Made by a program: the position numbers and the translations under genes. From Bacillus sp. AFS055030 (GTDB lineage: Bacteria; Bacillota; Bacilli; Bacillales; Bacillaceae_G): a stretch of 64,000 nt of DNA. Numbering within the stretch: position 1 is the stretch's first letter; each line of letters opens with the position of its first letter. The stretch lies in NCBI RefSeq assembly GCF_002574545.1, contig NZ_NUGT01000016.1, positions 16,318 to 80,317 of the forward strand, given 5' to 3'. The notes under the pieces were generated by a model. The model was not told the DNA's origin. It saw only the letters and a list, made by a program, of their open reading frames with translations, and did not search any database. This document shows positions 17,247 through 27,381 of this stretch, in pieces.

Positions 17247-20200
17247 ATGGGGGAAAAGAGAGAAAAAAGTAAAGTACTTAAAAGTTTTACCGTTTTAGCT
17301 TTAACATCTAGTTTTATTTTGGGTTCTGTTGGTCAAGTAACAAATGTGTCAAATGCAGCAAGTCCAAGTAAAGCGGAAGATATTTTGGCGAACCTAAGTC
17401 AAGAGCAAAGAGCGGCTCTTAAGCACCTTTCTACTAATGAAGAAACTGGTCTACAAATTAATTCTGATATTAACTTGGAATCATCAGAAGAAACAAAAGT
17501 TATTGTAGAGTTTGCCAATAAACCAGTTAAGGTCGCTCAAATTGAGGCGAGTGTTGAAGGTAAAACTTTAACAAAAACTGATGCACAAAAATTAATTGAT
17601 CAAGACCATGATACTTTTGCAAAAGATTTAGGGAAAGTTTTAACAAATACAAAAAGTAAAAAAGTAGATTATAAAATTAATCGTTCATTTAAACACGCAT
17701 TCAATGGTGTGTCGATCACACTACCAGCAAATCAAATTCAGAATCTATTAAAATCAAAAGCAGTAAAAACAGTTTGGAGTAATGAGAAATTCTCAATTGA
17801 TCCGCCTGCAAAAAATGAAGAGAACAAACAATTAAAAGCAGACGAGTTTAATGTAGCAAACTATTCTCCATATGATCAGCTAGATCGTCTACATGCAGAA
17901 GGCTATACAGGTAAAGGAATTAAAATTGGTATTTTAGATACAGGTATGGATTATAACCATCCAGATTTAAAAGATGCATATAAAGGCGGATATGACTTTG
18001 TCGATAATGATAATGATCCGATGGAAACAACATATGAGGATTGGAAGAAATCAGGACAACCTGAAGTAAACGGTTCTACTTATTATACAGAACATGGTAC
18101 ACATGTTGCAGGAATTATCGGTGGACGTGGAGTAGCTGATAGTGATTATTCATCTGTTGGTGCTGCACCAGAAGCAGATCTTTATGCATATCGTGTACTA
18201 GGTCCATATGGTGGCGGAACAAGTGAAGGAATTATTGCAGGAATTGATAAAGCAGTAAAAGATGGTATGGATGTTATTAACATGTCACTTGGTGCATCTT
18301 TGAATGATCCACTTTACGCTACTTCAATCGCTGTAAATAACGCAGTATTAAGTGGGGTAACGACAGTTATTGCAGCTGGTAATGATGGAGACGGAATGTA
18401 TACATTAGGTTCGCCAGGGGCAGCTGCATTAGCTTTAACAGTTGGTGCTTCATCTGTTGCAATTGATATCTATCAATATGCCGGTGTACTGAATGGTAAA
18501 AACTACAATCTAAGACAATTAACGAAAAACTATAAAGATGATTTATCAGCACTAAAAGAGAAATCGGTTCAACTAGTCGATGTAGGTCTTGGAGATCCAG
18601 CTGGTTATAAAAATAAAGATGTAAAAGGAAAATTTGTATTCATGAACCGAGGAGTTTATACATTAGACTCTAAAGTTGCATATGCTAAAGATCAAGGTGC
18701 TTTGGGTGTGATCATGGCTAATGATGAAGCAAACAAGGCAGAGGGAGCAATTCAAACATTCCTTGGTGAATCAATGAATGCAATCCCTTCATTCTCAGTT
18801 TCATTTGAAGAAGGTTCAGTTATTTCTGCAGCATTAAAAGATGGTAAATCAGAATTTACATTTGGTGATTTCAAGAAGATTCAAACAGCATCTGATGAAT
18901 TAGCAGGATTTAGTTCAAGAGGTCCTTCACGAGTCAATTATGATATCAAGCCGGAAGTTACAGCACCTGGAGTATCAATACTAGCAACTGTTCCATTTTA
19001 TGTTAATGATAAAAACGTTGATGGCTCAAAACCAGAAGATTATAAATATGCTTATGCAAGACTATCAGGTACTTCAATGGCTACTCCTTATGTAGCTGGA
19101 GTATCAGCATTATTACTTCAATCAAATAAAGATCTTGAACCAGCTGATGTAAAATCAATTTTAATGAATACAGCTGATCCTTTATCAAAAGATTATAGCG
19201 TATTTGAGATCGGAAGCGGTCGAGTTGATGCATATGAAGCAATCCATTCAAATGTAGAATTACAAGTAGTTGATAAAACACCGACAATCATTAATGGTAA
19301 ACAAAAATTAATAGACGAATTAACTGGTGGATTTAGTTATGGTTCAATTGGATTTGATAATAAAGATATTACAGAATCTCGCAAAGTTACATTGAAAAAT
19401 AGAAGTGAAAAAGCGAAAACATTTAGTGTAAATGTTAAATTCCAAAAGGGTACTAGAGGAGCTTTAGATGCGGCTAAAAACAATGTAACGCTAACTGGTC
19501 CTACTTCAGTGAAGTTAAATGGAATTAGTTCTAAATCAATTAAGTTTGATTTAAACATTCCAAAAACAGCTGAAAAAGGCACATATGAAGGTTATATTGT
19601 ATTTACAAATAATGCAGACCCTACTGAAGAATACCAAATTCCATTTGGTGGACGTGTTGTTAATGAAGGAATCGATTTCTTAAAAGCTGACCCATTATTT
19701 TCGACTGACACTAGCTGGCCAGCAAATGCATTTCCGTATCTTGGGTTTGAATTCTCATTAAAATCTCACATGAAGACGTTGGATGTTCTTTTAACAGATC
19801 CAAAGACAGGTGAAGATCTTGGTTTAGTTGGTTCATTTACACCAATCATTATCAATGATAATCAGTTGTATTATATTGGAAGAGGATTTAATTCGATTTA
19901 CTTCCCATTTACAGGAGATTCGAAAAATCCAATTAGCAATGAACCGAGCTTTGCTCAACCAGGTCATTATCAATTAAAGTTGGTTGGAACAAATGATAAA
20001 GGAAAAACGTTCACAAAAGTTTCTGATTTCATTTACGATTTAGCGCCACCGACTATTAAGTCTAGTTTTGACTCATTAGATCAAAAGGTAATTGAATATA
20101 ATGATGGACAGTTTGATAAAAATGGCGAATTTTTATACGACTTTAATATTAATTTAAATGACCCTGAAACAGATCAAGCAAATAAATTAGGTTTAGATGT

Positions 20201-21395
20201 CGATCAATCAAGCAATGCAGTTGTTTCATTTTATAACAGTCCATTTCCTGCAAATCCAATTAATACGGATAAAAACGGAAACTATTCTGACAAAATTTTA
20301 GTGAGAAAACAATCTGCGCCATTAGAAGTTTCGTTTTATGGTATTGATGCAGCAAGAAACTTTACTTCTAATCCAAGTAATAAGTTAAGTGTCACATTTG
20401 TGGATGAAAATTTACCGTACTACTATTTAAAAGCTGATAAGGAAGTTCTTAATACTGGTGAAGCTGTAAATTACACTGTTCGTTCGAACAATGTGAAAAA
20501 TTTAAAAACAACTAAAATTACAATGAATAATTTTAATTATGCTTCAATTGAAAATGTAGTAGTAAATGATGCAGTTAAAAAATATGGTGATGCAGAGGTT
20601 AGTGTAAAGACTACACCAGCGAGTCACGTATTTACATTTACTTATTTAGGAGATAAAGCGTTACCTGAAGATTTACCGTTATTTAATTTCGACCTAAAAA
20701 CAGATAAAAAGTATGATAATGAAAGTCCTTACTGGTTTGGTATGAGTGCAACAACAATTGATCAAGCAAATGTTGAGACAAAAGATGTTTACACTTATAT
20801 GGACAGATATAAACTAAAGCCAACCGTTTCTAGAATAGCAGGAGTACTACAAGTTGAAGGTGGATTAGATCCAGTTTCAGGTGGAATTAATTATGCTCTT
20901 GATCTAAGTAATGTCAACGCAAAAGTAAAAATTACGTCGTACGATGGAAAAACAGTTACTGATGCGCCAATTTTAGATAAATATGGTTATTATGATGTAG
21001 ATGGATTAAAACCTGATAAAGAAGCCTATACAGTAACAGTGGATGTACCAGGTCACTTTACGATGAACCAACAAGTTGTTTTATCAAATGAAATTCGTGG
21101 AGAAACTTTAGGTAAAATTTATAAGTATAGTCTAGCAACCGCTGCAGCTGGAGACGTTAATAAAGATAATGTAATTGATGTACTAGATGCAATAGCTGTA
21201 CAAACTTACTGGAATACAAATAAGGCAACAGCAGACTTAAACTTTGATAAAGTAGTAGATAAAAAGGATATGGACTTTATTGTTCAAAACTTTGGATTAC
21301 AAAATCCATCTGTCGACAAAGCGCCAAAACCAAAAACTACATACAAAGGTGCAACTTTAGATAGTATTTTAAAGGATTTAGGTTTAGATAAATAA
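17247..21395 (+). CDS. Secreted subtilisin-family (S8) protease with PA and dockerin-like domains, copy 1
   Basis: 1,382 residues. Signal peptide about 1-38 (cleavage near SNAAS); inhibitor-I9 propeptide about 80-185. The S8 catalytic domain is split by an inserted PA domain (about 440-545). The triad is Asp231 (ILDTG), His283 (HGTHVAG) and Ser610 (GTSMATP), with oxyanion Asn379. Fn3-like repeats follow from about 680. Residues about 1299-1350 form a dockerin-like pair of calcium loops (GDVNKDNVIDVLDAIAVQTYW; DLNFDKVVDKKDMDFIVQNFG). The layout is Vpr-like but about 580 residues longer than Vpr. It is a tandem paralog of the next gene. It should digest extracellular protein; the dockerin partner is unknown, since no cohesin is seen here. 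Confidence 0.93.
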   Translation: MGEKREKSKVLKSFTVLALTSSFILGSVGQVTNVSNAASPSKAEDILANLSQEQRAALKHLSTNEETGLQINSDINLESSEETKVIVEFANKPVKVAQIEASVEGKTLTKTDAQKLIDQDHDTFAKDLGKVLTNTKSKKVDYKINRSFKHAFNGVSITLPANQIQNLLKSKAVKTVWSNEKFSIDPPAKNEENKQLKADEFNVANYSPYDQLDRLHAEGYTGKGIKIGILDTGMDYNHPDLKDAYKGGYDFVDNDNDPMETTYEDWKKSGQPEVNGSTYYTEHGTHVAGIIGGRGVADSDYSSVGAAPEADLYAYRVLGPYGGGTSEGIIAGIDKAVKDGMDVINMSLGASLNDPLYATSIAVNNAVLSGVTTVIAAGNDGDGMYTLGSPGAAALALTVGASSVAIDIYQYAGVLNGKNYNLRQLTKNYKDDLSALKEKSVQLVDVGLGDPAGYKNKDVKGKFVFMNRGVYTLDSKVAYAKDQGALGVIMANDEANKAEGAIQTFLGESMNAIPSFSVSFEEGSVISAALKDGKSEFTFGDFKKIQTASDELAGFSSRGPSRVNYDIKPEVTAPGVSILATVPFYVNDKNVDGSKPEDYKYAYARLSGTSMATPYVAGVSALLLQSNKDLEPADVKSILMNTADPLSKDYSVFEIGSGRVDAYEAIHSNVELQVVDKTPTIINGKQKLIDELTGGFSYGSIGFDNKDITESRKVTLKNRSEKAKTFSVNVKFQKGTRGALDAAKNNVTLTGPTSVKLNGISSKSIKFDLNIPKTAEKGTYEGYIVFTNNADPTEEYQIPFGGRVVNEGIDFLKADPLFSTDTSWPANAFPYLGFEFSLKSHMKTLDVLLTDPKTGEDLGLVGSFTPIIINDNQLYYIGRGFNSIYFPFTGDSKNPISNEPSFAQPGHYQLKLVGTNDKGKTFTKVSDFIYDLAPPTIKSSFDSLDQKVIEYNDGQFDKNGEFLYDFNINLNDPETDQANKLGLDVDQSSNAVVSFYNSPFPANPINTDKNGNYSDKILVRKQSAPLEVSFYGIDAARNFTSNPSNKLSVTFVDENLPYYYLKADKEVLNTGEAVNYTVRSNNVKNLKTTKITMNNFNYASIENVVVNDAVKKYGDAEVSVKTTPASHVFTFTYLGDKALPEDLPLFNFDLKTDKKYDNESPYWFGMSATTIDQANVETKDVYTYMDRYKLKPTVSRIAGVLQVEGGLDPVSGGINYALDLSNVNAKVKITSYDGKTVTDAPILDKYGYYDVDGLKPDKEAYTVTVDVPGHFTMNQQVVLSNEIRGETLGKIYKYSLATAAAGDVNKDNVIDVLDAIAVQTYWNTNKATADLNFDKVVDKKDMDFIVQNFGLQNPSVDKAPKPKTTYKGATLDSILKDLGLDK

Positions 21396-21406
21396 TGATG
21401 TAGAAG

Positions 21407-21437
21407 AAGGAAGCCAGCAAGATTGGCTTCCTTTTTT
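21407..21437 (+). terminator. Terminator of subtilase 1
   Basis: The hairpin GGAAGCCA / TGGCTTCC with a 7-nt loop is followed by six T residues. The second protease therefore needs its own promoter, which is present at 21822-21850. Confidence 0.9.
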
Positions 21438-21974
21438 ATGTATAAGGAAATTTGTAATAATGATTAGTTAATTCATGAAAAAATTGAAAACATAACTGCC
21501 CCAAGACGTGCTTTTCCTGTTGAACTCCTTATCCTTTTTATCGTTACGTCCTAGACTTAATAAATATTCGAATAAAGTATTTTAAAATAGTTTTTCCTTA
21601 TTCTATTAATAAGAAAAAGCTATTATTTTGGGGTTTATTTAAAATGATTAAAAAGATAAATAAAAATAATAATAAGTTTTCGCGATGAATCTGATGTTTC
21701 TTTAAAAAATAGTAAAATTGGGTTATTTCGATAGTTTTTTATGGAAGAATTTAGGCGAATCTTGTCGAATATAGAGAGAGAAATTTTGAAACTTAGGTAA
21801 ATAAGGGGAATGATAACCCAATTGACCGAAAATTGAAACAAATTGATAATAAATGTAGAAAGTAAATTTGATGTAAAGAGTTAAATATGAAAATAAAAAG
21901 TAGTTTACTATTTTATCAATCATAGATCTTCATTGAATTTTACTTTAGATAAAGAATAGCCAGGAGGAAGAAGA
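21438..21974. other. Intergenic between the two subtilases
   Basis: No gene seen. A long near-palindromic hairpin (21586-21602 with 21608-21624, 15 of 17 positions matching) of unknown role lies mid-way, and the shared promoter block of subtilase 2 follows at 21813-21850. A 19-codon frame at 21741 lacks a ribosome site and is probably chance. Confidence 0.5.
21813..21850 (+). promoter_or_regulatory. Promoter of subtilase 2 with shared element
   Basis: ATAACCCAATTGA (21813-21825) overlaps TTGACC (21822-21827), then an exact 17-bp spacer and GATAAT (21845-21850). It is the same arrangement as at 17092, while surrounding sequence has diverged, which points to selection on the element. Confidence 0.6.
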
Positions 21975-24900
21975 ATGGGGAAGAGAGTAAAGAAAAGTAA
22001 GTTAGTTTCAGGCTTTACTGTATTAGCTCTATCATCTAGTGTTGTTGTTGCACCGATTGCACATGTAACGAATGTTTCAAAGGCAGCAGGGAAAACGAAG
22101 ACAGAAACAATACTTGCAAATTTAACTTCTCAACAACGAGCTGCTTTAAAACAAATTACAACGAATGAATCGACAGGACTTCAAATTTCATCAGACATTG
22201 ACCAAACGTCTACAAAACAAACTTCAGTTATTGTTGAGTTTGCAAATAAGCCTGCGAAAGTGGCTCGAATTGAGGCACAAGTAGAAGGTAAATCATTAAC
22301 TGAAGCACAAGCAGGGAAATTAGTTGATCAAGATCATACTACTTTTAGTGCAGAAGTGGGACAAGTTCTAAAGGATGAAAAAAATAATAAGGTAGATTTC
22401 AAAATTAAGCGTTCATATAAACATGCCTTTAACGGTGTTTCAATGAGTCTACCAGCAAACCAAATTAAGAATCTATTAAAATCAAAAGCAGTTAAAACTG
22501 TATGGAGTAATGAGAAATTCTCAATTAACCCTCCGAAAGAATCAGATAAAAATAGTGAGTTAAAAGCAGATGAGTCTAAAGTAGCGAACTATACGCCATA
22601 TGATGGCTTGGATAAGCTACATGCTGAAGGCTATACAGGTAAGGGCATTAAAGTGGGTATTCTTGATACTGGTATCGATTACAACCACCCAGATTTAAAA
22701 GATGCTTACAAAGGTGGATATGACTTTGTAGATAATGATAACGATCCAATGGAGACTACATATGCTGATTGGATCAAAGCTGGTAAACCAGGTACTGCAG
22801 ATGGAGCTGACTATTATACTGAGCATGGTACTCACGTAGCAGGTATTATTGGTGGACGTGGTGCATCTAATAGTGAATATAAACAAGTTGGTGCAGCACC
22901 GGAATCTGATATTTATTCATATCGTGTACTTGGACCTGGTGGGTTTGGAACGACTGAAGCGATTATAGCAGGTATTGATAAAGCGGTAAAAGATGGTATG
23001 GATGTTATTAATATGTCATTAGGTGCATCGTTAAATGATCCACTTTATGCAACTTCTATTGCTGTTAACAATGCTGTATTAAGTGGTGTGACGACTGTTG
23101 TAGCTGCAGGAAATGATGGAGACAAAATGGATACACTAGGTTCACCTGGAGCGGCTGCATTAGCACTTACTGTCGGAGCTTCATCCGTTGCAATTGATCT
23201 TTATCAATTTAACGGAACTCAGGATGGAAATGAGTACAAATTTAGACAATTAGCTCAAAACTACTCTGATAATGTAACGACATTAAAAGGAAAGAACTAT
23301 CAACTTGTTGACGTAGGTTTAGCGAATCCATCTGATTTTACAGGAAAAGACTTAAAAGGCAAGATTGCTTACATTCAACGTGGAACGATTGCTTTGATTG
23401 ATAAAATTAAAAATGCAAAAGCAGCTGGTGCAGTTGGTGTATTAATGGCTAATAACATTGATAACCAAAGTGAAGGAGCAATCCAAGCATTCATAGGTGA
23501 GTCGGTAGATGCTATTCCTTCATTCTCAGTATCATATGAAGAGGGATTAAAAATCACAGCAGCGGTTAAAGCAGGAAGAAATGAAGTTTCTTTTGGTGAC
23601 TATACTAAGTTACAAACAGCTTCTGATGAATTAGCAACATTTAGTTCAAGAGGTCCATCACGTGTAAACTATGATATCAAGCCAGAAGTAACTGCACCAG
23701 GTGTTTCGATTCTTTCGACTGTACCATTTTATGTAAATAATAAAACAGACGATGGATCAAAACCTGAAGATTATAAGTATGCATATTCGCGCTTGTCTGG
23801 AACATCAATGGCAACACCATATGTCGCAGGTGTATCTGCATTATTACTTCAATCAAATAAAGACTTAAAACCAGAAAATATTAAATCAATCTTAATGAAT
23901 ACTGCAGATCCATTATCAAAAGCATATAGCGTATTTGAAGTAGGTAGTGGACGTGTAGATGCATATGAAGCAATTCATTCAAATGTAGAATTAGAAGTAG
24001 TTGATAAAACACCAACGATCGTAAATGGAAAAGAAAAATTAATTAATGAGTTAACCGGTGGAATGAGCTTTGGTTCATATGGATTTGATAATAATGATAT
24101 TGCAAGTTCTCGCAATGTTACGTTAAAGAATCGTAGTGAAAAAGCGAAAACATTTAGTGTTGACGTGAAATATCAAACTGGATTAAGAGGATCAAAGGAT
24201 GCAGCTTCAAATAATGTTACATTAACAGGTCCTACATCAGTTAAATTAAACGGTATTAGTTCGAAATCAATTAAGTTTAATTTAAACATTCCAAAAACTG
24301 CTGAAAAAGGAACATATGAAGGTTATGTTACATTCACGAATACGCAGGATCCAACTGAAGAATATCAAATTCCATTTGGTGTTCGTGTAGTTGAAGAAGG
24401 GATTAAATCATTTGATTTATTTAATCCAATGTATTCAAATAAAATTACAAATCCAACTTATGCATATCCGTTTATCGATGCTAGTGTGTCATTAAAAACA
24501 CATTTGAAATCATTAGATGTTATCATTCAGGACCCAACAACTGGTCAAGACTTAGGTATTATTGGTTCATTTAATACACCAGTAATGAAAGAAGATGTCG
24601 TTTACAATGTTGGTCGACTTGTCGGTTCATATTACTTCCCATTCACTGGAGATGCGAAAAATCCGATTAGTAGTAAATATGAATTAATTAAACCAGGTCA
24701 CTACAAATTAAGACTAGTTGGTGTGAGTGAAAGTGGAAAAACATTTGCTGAAGCAAGAGACTTTATGTTGGAATATGCTGTTCCGAACATGACTTCAAGC
24801 TTTGACAAGTTAGATCAAAAAGTTATCGAGTATAGTGATAGTCAACTTGATGAAAAAGGACAAATGTTATATGACTTCAACATTAACGTAAATGATCCAG

Positions 24901-26144
24901 AAATTGACGAAGCGAAAAAATACGGTATTAAAGCTGATCAATCAGATAACACAATTGTTTACACGTATAATTCCTTCTTCCCATCATTACCAATTAACGT
25001 AGATAAAAATGGCGATTATACTGATCAAATCTTAGTTGATAGCAAATATGCAGTATTACCTTTAACATTCTATGGAATGGATGCAGCATTAAATCCTACT
25101 TCACAAATTAGAGTCGCTTTTGTAAAAAATACAACTCCGTATTATTACTTAAAAGCAAATAAACAAAACATTGTAACTGGTGATACTGTAAATTACTCAG
25201 TTAAAGCAAATAATATTAGTAACTTAAAAACTACTAAATTAACGCTTCAATTGAATAATACTCAAGGAATCATTGACAATATTTTAGTTAATAATGAAGT
25301 TAAAAAATATGGCGACGCTCAAGTTACAGTAAAAACATCGCCTACTACTTGGGATTATATGACACAATATGATTTTACTTTTACTTACTCAGGTTCAGCT
25401 AATTTACCAGAGGACATTCAATTATTTAATTTCGATGTTAAAACAATCGATAAATCATTTACAACAGGTCCAGCGATTAACTTCTCAGGTAACGGTGCAT
25501 CTACTATTGATACATCAAATGTAGAAACGAAAAATGTTTACACTTATATTGACGGTTACAATGTAAAATCAACAGTTTCAAAACTAACAGGTACAGTTCA
25601 AGTAGAAGGTACAAAAGATCCTGTAACAGGGCAAACAAATTATGCGATCGATCAAACTAAACTAGGTGCAAACATTACATTAACATCCTATGATGGTAAA
25701 ACTGTTTTACAAGCACCAGTTACATCAAAACAAGGTGATTATGCTTTTGATGGTGTTAAAATAGACAGTAAACCTTATACGGTATCTGTTGATGTACCAG
25801 GTCACTTTACTATGCATAAAACAATGGAACAGTTAGTTGATACTATTCGTGGTGAATTAGTTGGTAAGCAATTACGCTACTTATTAGATGTTGCACCAGC
25901 AGGTGATGCTAATAAAGATGATGTAATCGACGTATTAGATGCATTAGCTGTACAAACTTACTGGGGTACAAACAAAGCATCTGCTGACTTCAACTTTGAT
26001 AAAGTAGTTGATGCAAAAGATATGGATTATGTAGTTAAGAATTTTGGATTACAAAATTCAACAGTTCCAAACCCTCCTAAAGCTAAAAAATCATATAAAG
26101 GTGCTACATTAGATAGTATCTTAACAGATTTAGGCTTAAACTAA
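21975..26144 (+). CDS. Secreted subtilisin-family (S8) protease with PA and dockerin-like domains, copy 2
   Basis: 1,389 residues, colinear with copy 1 and clearly a tandem duplicate. Signal peptide about 1-38, I9 propeptide, S8 domain with Asp231, His284, Asn380 and Ser611 (GTSMATP), an inserted PA domain, Fn3-like repeats, and a C-terminal dockerin-like pair (GDANKDDVIDVLDALAVQTYW; DFNFDKVVDAKDMDYVVKNFG). A short tail like copy 1 follows (KKSYKGATLDSIL). The catalytic half is closely conserved between copies. The C-terminal Fn3 region has diverged more, suggesting different substrates or attachments. It has its own promoter and terminator; start after AGGAGGAAG. Confidence 0.93.
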   Translation: MGKRVKKSKLVSGFTVLALSSSVVVAPIAHVTNVSKAAGKTKTETILANLTSQQRAALKQITTNESTGLQISSDIDQTSTKQTSVIVEFANKPAKVARIEAQVEGKSLTEAQAGKLVDQDHTTFSAEVGQVLKDEKNNKVDFKIKRSYKHAFNGVSMSLPANQIKNLLKSKAVKTVWSNEKFSINPPKESDKNSELKADESKVANYTPYDGLDKLHAEGYTGKGIKVGILDTGIDYNHPDLKDAYKGGYDFVDNDNDPMETTYADWIKAGKPGTADGADYYTEHGTHVAGIIGGRGASNSEYKQVGAAPESDIYSYRVLGPGGFGTTEAIIAGIDKAVKDGMDVINMSLGASLNDPLYATSIAVNNAVLSGVTTVVAAGNDGDKMDTLGSPGAAALALTVGASSVAIDLYQFNGTQDGNEYKFRQLAQNYSDNVTTLKGKNYQLVDVGLANPSDFTGKDLKGKIAYIQRGTIALIDKIKNAKAAGAVGVLMANNIDNQSEGAIQAFIGESVDAIPSFSVSYEEGLKITAAVKAGRNEVSFGDYTKLQTASDELATFSSRGPSRVNYDIKPEVTAPGVSILSTVPFYVNNKTDDGSKPEDYKYAYSRLSGTSMATPYVAGVSALLLQSNKDLKPENIKSILMNTADPLSKAYSVFEVGSGRVDAYEAIHSNVELEVVDKTPTIVNGKEKLINELTGGMSFGSYGFDNNDIASSRNVTLKNRSEKAKTFSVDVKYQTGLRGSKDAASNNVTLTGPTSVKLNGISSKSIKFNLNIPKTAEKGTYEGYVTFTNTQDPTEEYQIPFGVRVVEEGIKSFDLFNPMYSNKITNPTYAYPFIDASVSLKTHLKSLDVIIQDPTTGQDLGIIGSFNTPVMKEDVVYNVGRLVGSYYFPFTGDAKNPISSKYELIKPGHYKLRLVGVSESGKTFAEARDFMLEYAVPNMTSSFDKLDQKVIEYSDSQLDEKGQMLYDFNINVNDPEIDEAKKYGIKADQSDNTIVYTYNSFFPSLPINVDKNGDYTDQILVDSKYAVLPLTFYGMDAALNPTSQIRVAFVKNTTPYYYLKANKQNIVTGDTVNYSVKANNISNLKTTKLTLQLNNTQGIIDNILVNNEVKKYGDAQVTVKTSPTTWDYMTQYDFTFTYSGSANLPEDIQLFNFDVKTIDKSFTTGPAINFSGNGASTIDTSNVETKNVYTYIDGYNVKSTVSKLTGTVQVEGTKDPVTGQTNYAIDQTKLGANITLTSYDGKTVLQAPVTSKQGDYAFDGVKIDSKPYTVSVDVPGHFTMHKTMEQLVDTIRGELVGKQLRYLLDVAPAGDANKDDVIDVLDALAVQTYWGTNKASADFNFDKVVDAKDMDYVVKNFGLQNSTVPNPPKAKKSYKGATLDSILTDLGLN

Positions 26145-26159
26145 ACAAATCATAAAAGC

Positions 26160-26198
26160 AGCCTTCTCCCGATTATTCTTTGGGAGAAGGCTTTTTAT
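26160..26198 (+). terminator. Terminator of subtilase 2
   Basis: The perfect 11-bp stem AGCCTTCTCCC / GGGAGAAGGCT with an 11-nt loop is followed by TTTTATT. Confidence 0.92.
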
Positions 26199-26310
26199 TG
26201 ATTTGAGCATTTCCTTAACTCGTGCAATCAATAAGCACTGGTAAAAATATACATAAAGAAATTCACTTTAGGTTAACTTAAAGGAACAAAGGATTTATAG
26301 GAGATTTTTT

Positions 26311-27381
26311 ATGAATAAAAAGTATATTTATTCAACTCATATTTATATCTTGCTTATTATGTCGACCGGGTTTATGTTGCATGTGTTTATCGTACCTAGT
26401 GTGTTGACATCAACTCATCGGGATTCTTGGGTTACGGTAATTGCTAGTATCCTTCCTTTTTTAGTTTGGAGTGCTTTAGTTTTTTATTTATATAAAAAGT
26501 TAAATAATGAAGATATTTTGTCTGTCATGTTTAAAGTATTGTATAAACCATTAGCTTACATATTTTCAGCTATTTTTGTAGCTTACTTTTTACTTTCAGC
26601 TTTCGTTACATTTCGCTTTACATTAACTTGGGCTGATATAAACTATACACAAGATATTCCACAAATCGTCGTAGCGCTTTTAATTGCATTGATATGTTTC
26701 TATGCGTCAAGTAAAGGGATTCGTACAATTAGTACAGCTGCATTTTTAATTCTACCTCCTGTTGCTTTTTTTGGGTTTTTGGTTGGAATTGGGAATGAAA
26801 AGAACAAAGATTTCGAACTATTATTTCCTTTATTCGAAAGAGGATACCAAGATTTTTTTCATGGTTTTATTTATTCTTGTTCAGGTTTTTTTGAGATCAT
26901 CTATATTTTATTTTTAACCTCCTTTTTGAAAGATAAAATAAAAGTAAAATGGCTAATGATTGTAAGTTGTATATTATTAATGTTAATTTTAGGACCATTA
27001 ACAGGAGCGATTATGGAATTTGGACCACTTGAGGCAGAAAAAATGAGAAATCCTGTTTATGAACAATGGAAGATTTTAACCTTAGGTGAGAATATTACTA
27101 GATTAGATTTCTTATCAATTTATCAGTGGTTATCGGGCGCTTTTATTCGGATTAGTTTAAATTTGTACATCGGAAATTATATTATCAACTACAATGGACG
27201 GAAAAAATGGAGTTTGCCACTATTATCACTTGTTCTAATAGTAGCGGTAATGATTCCGTGGAACGATTCAGCATTTTATAATTTTTTGCAATTCTACTAC
27301 TTTCCAATCAATTTAATTTTTTTATTATGTACGATGTTACTATTTTTAATTATTACAAAATTAAAAGGTGATTTTGCATGA
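26311..27381 (+). CDS. Spore germinant receptor, B subunit (GerAB family)
   Basis: 356 residues with about ten transmembrane segments, in the endospore-germination permease family of the APC superfamily. It is the ligand-binding subunit of GerA-type receptors in the inner spore membrane. Recognisable parts are the N-terminal ILLIMSTGFMLHVFIVPSVL and the TRLDFLSIYQWLSGAFIRIS block near residue 265. It overlaps the next gene by an ATGA. Here B comes first, whereas gerA of B. subtilis is A-B-C. The germinant is not predictable. Confidence 0.93.
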   Translation: MNKKYIYSTHIYILLIMSTGFMLHVFIVPSVLTSTHRDSWVTVIASILPFLVWSALVFYLYKKLNNEDILSVMFKVLYKPLAYIFSAIFVAYFLLSAFVTFRFTLTWADINYTQDIPQIVVALLIALICFYASSKGIRTISTAAFLILPPVAFFGFLVGIGNEKNKDFELLFPLFERGYQDFFHGFIYSCSGFFEIIYILFLTSFLKDKIKVKWLMIVSCILLMLILGPLTGAIMEFGPLEAEKMRNPVYEQWKILTLGENITRLDFLSIYQWLSGAFIRISLNLYIGNYIINYNGRKKWSLPLLSLVLIVAVMIPWNDSAFYNFLQFYYFPINLIFLLCTMLLFLIITKLKGDFA

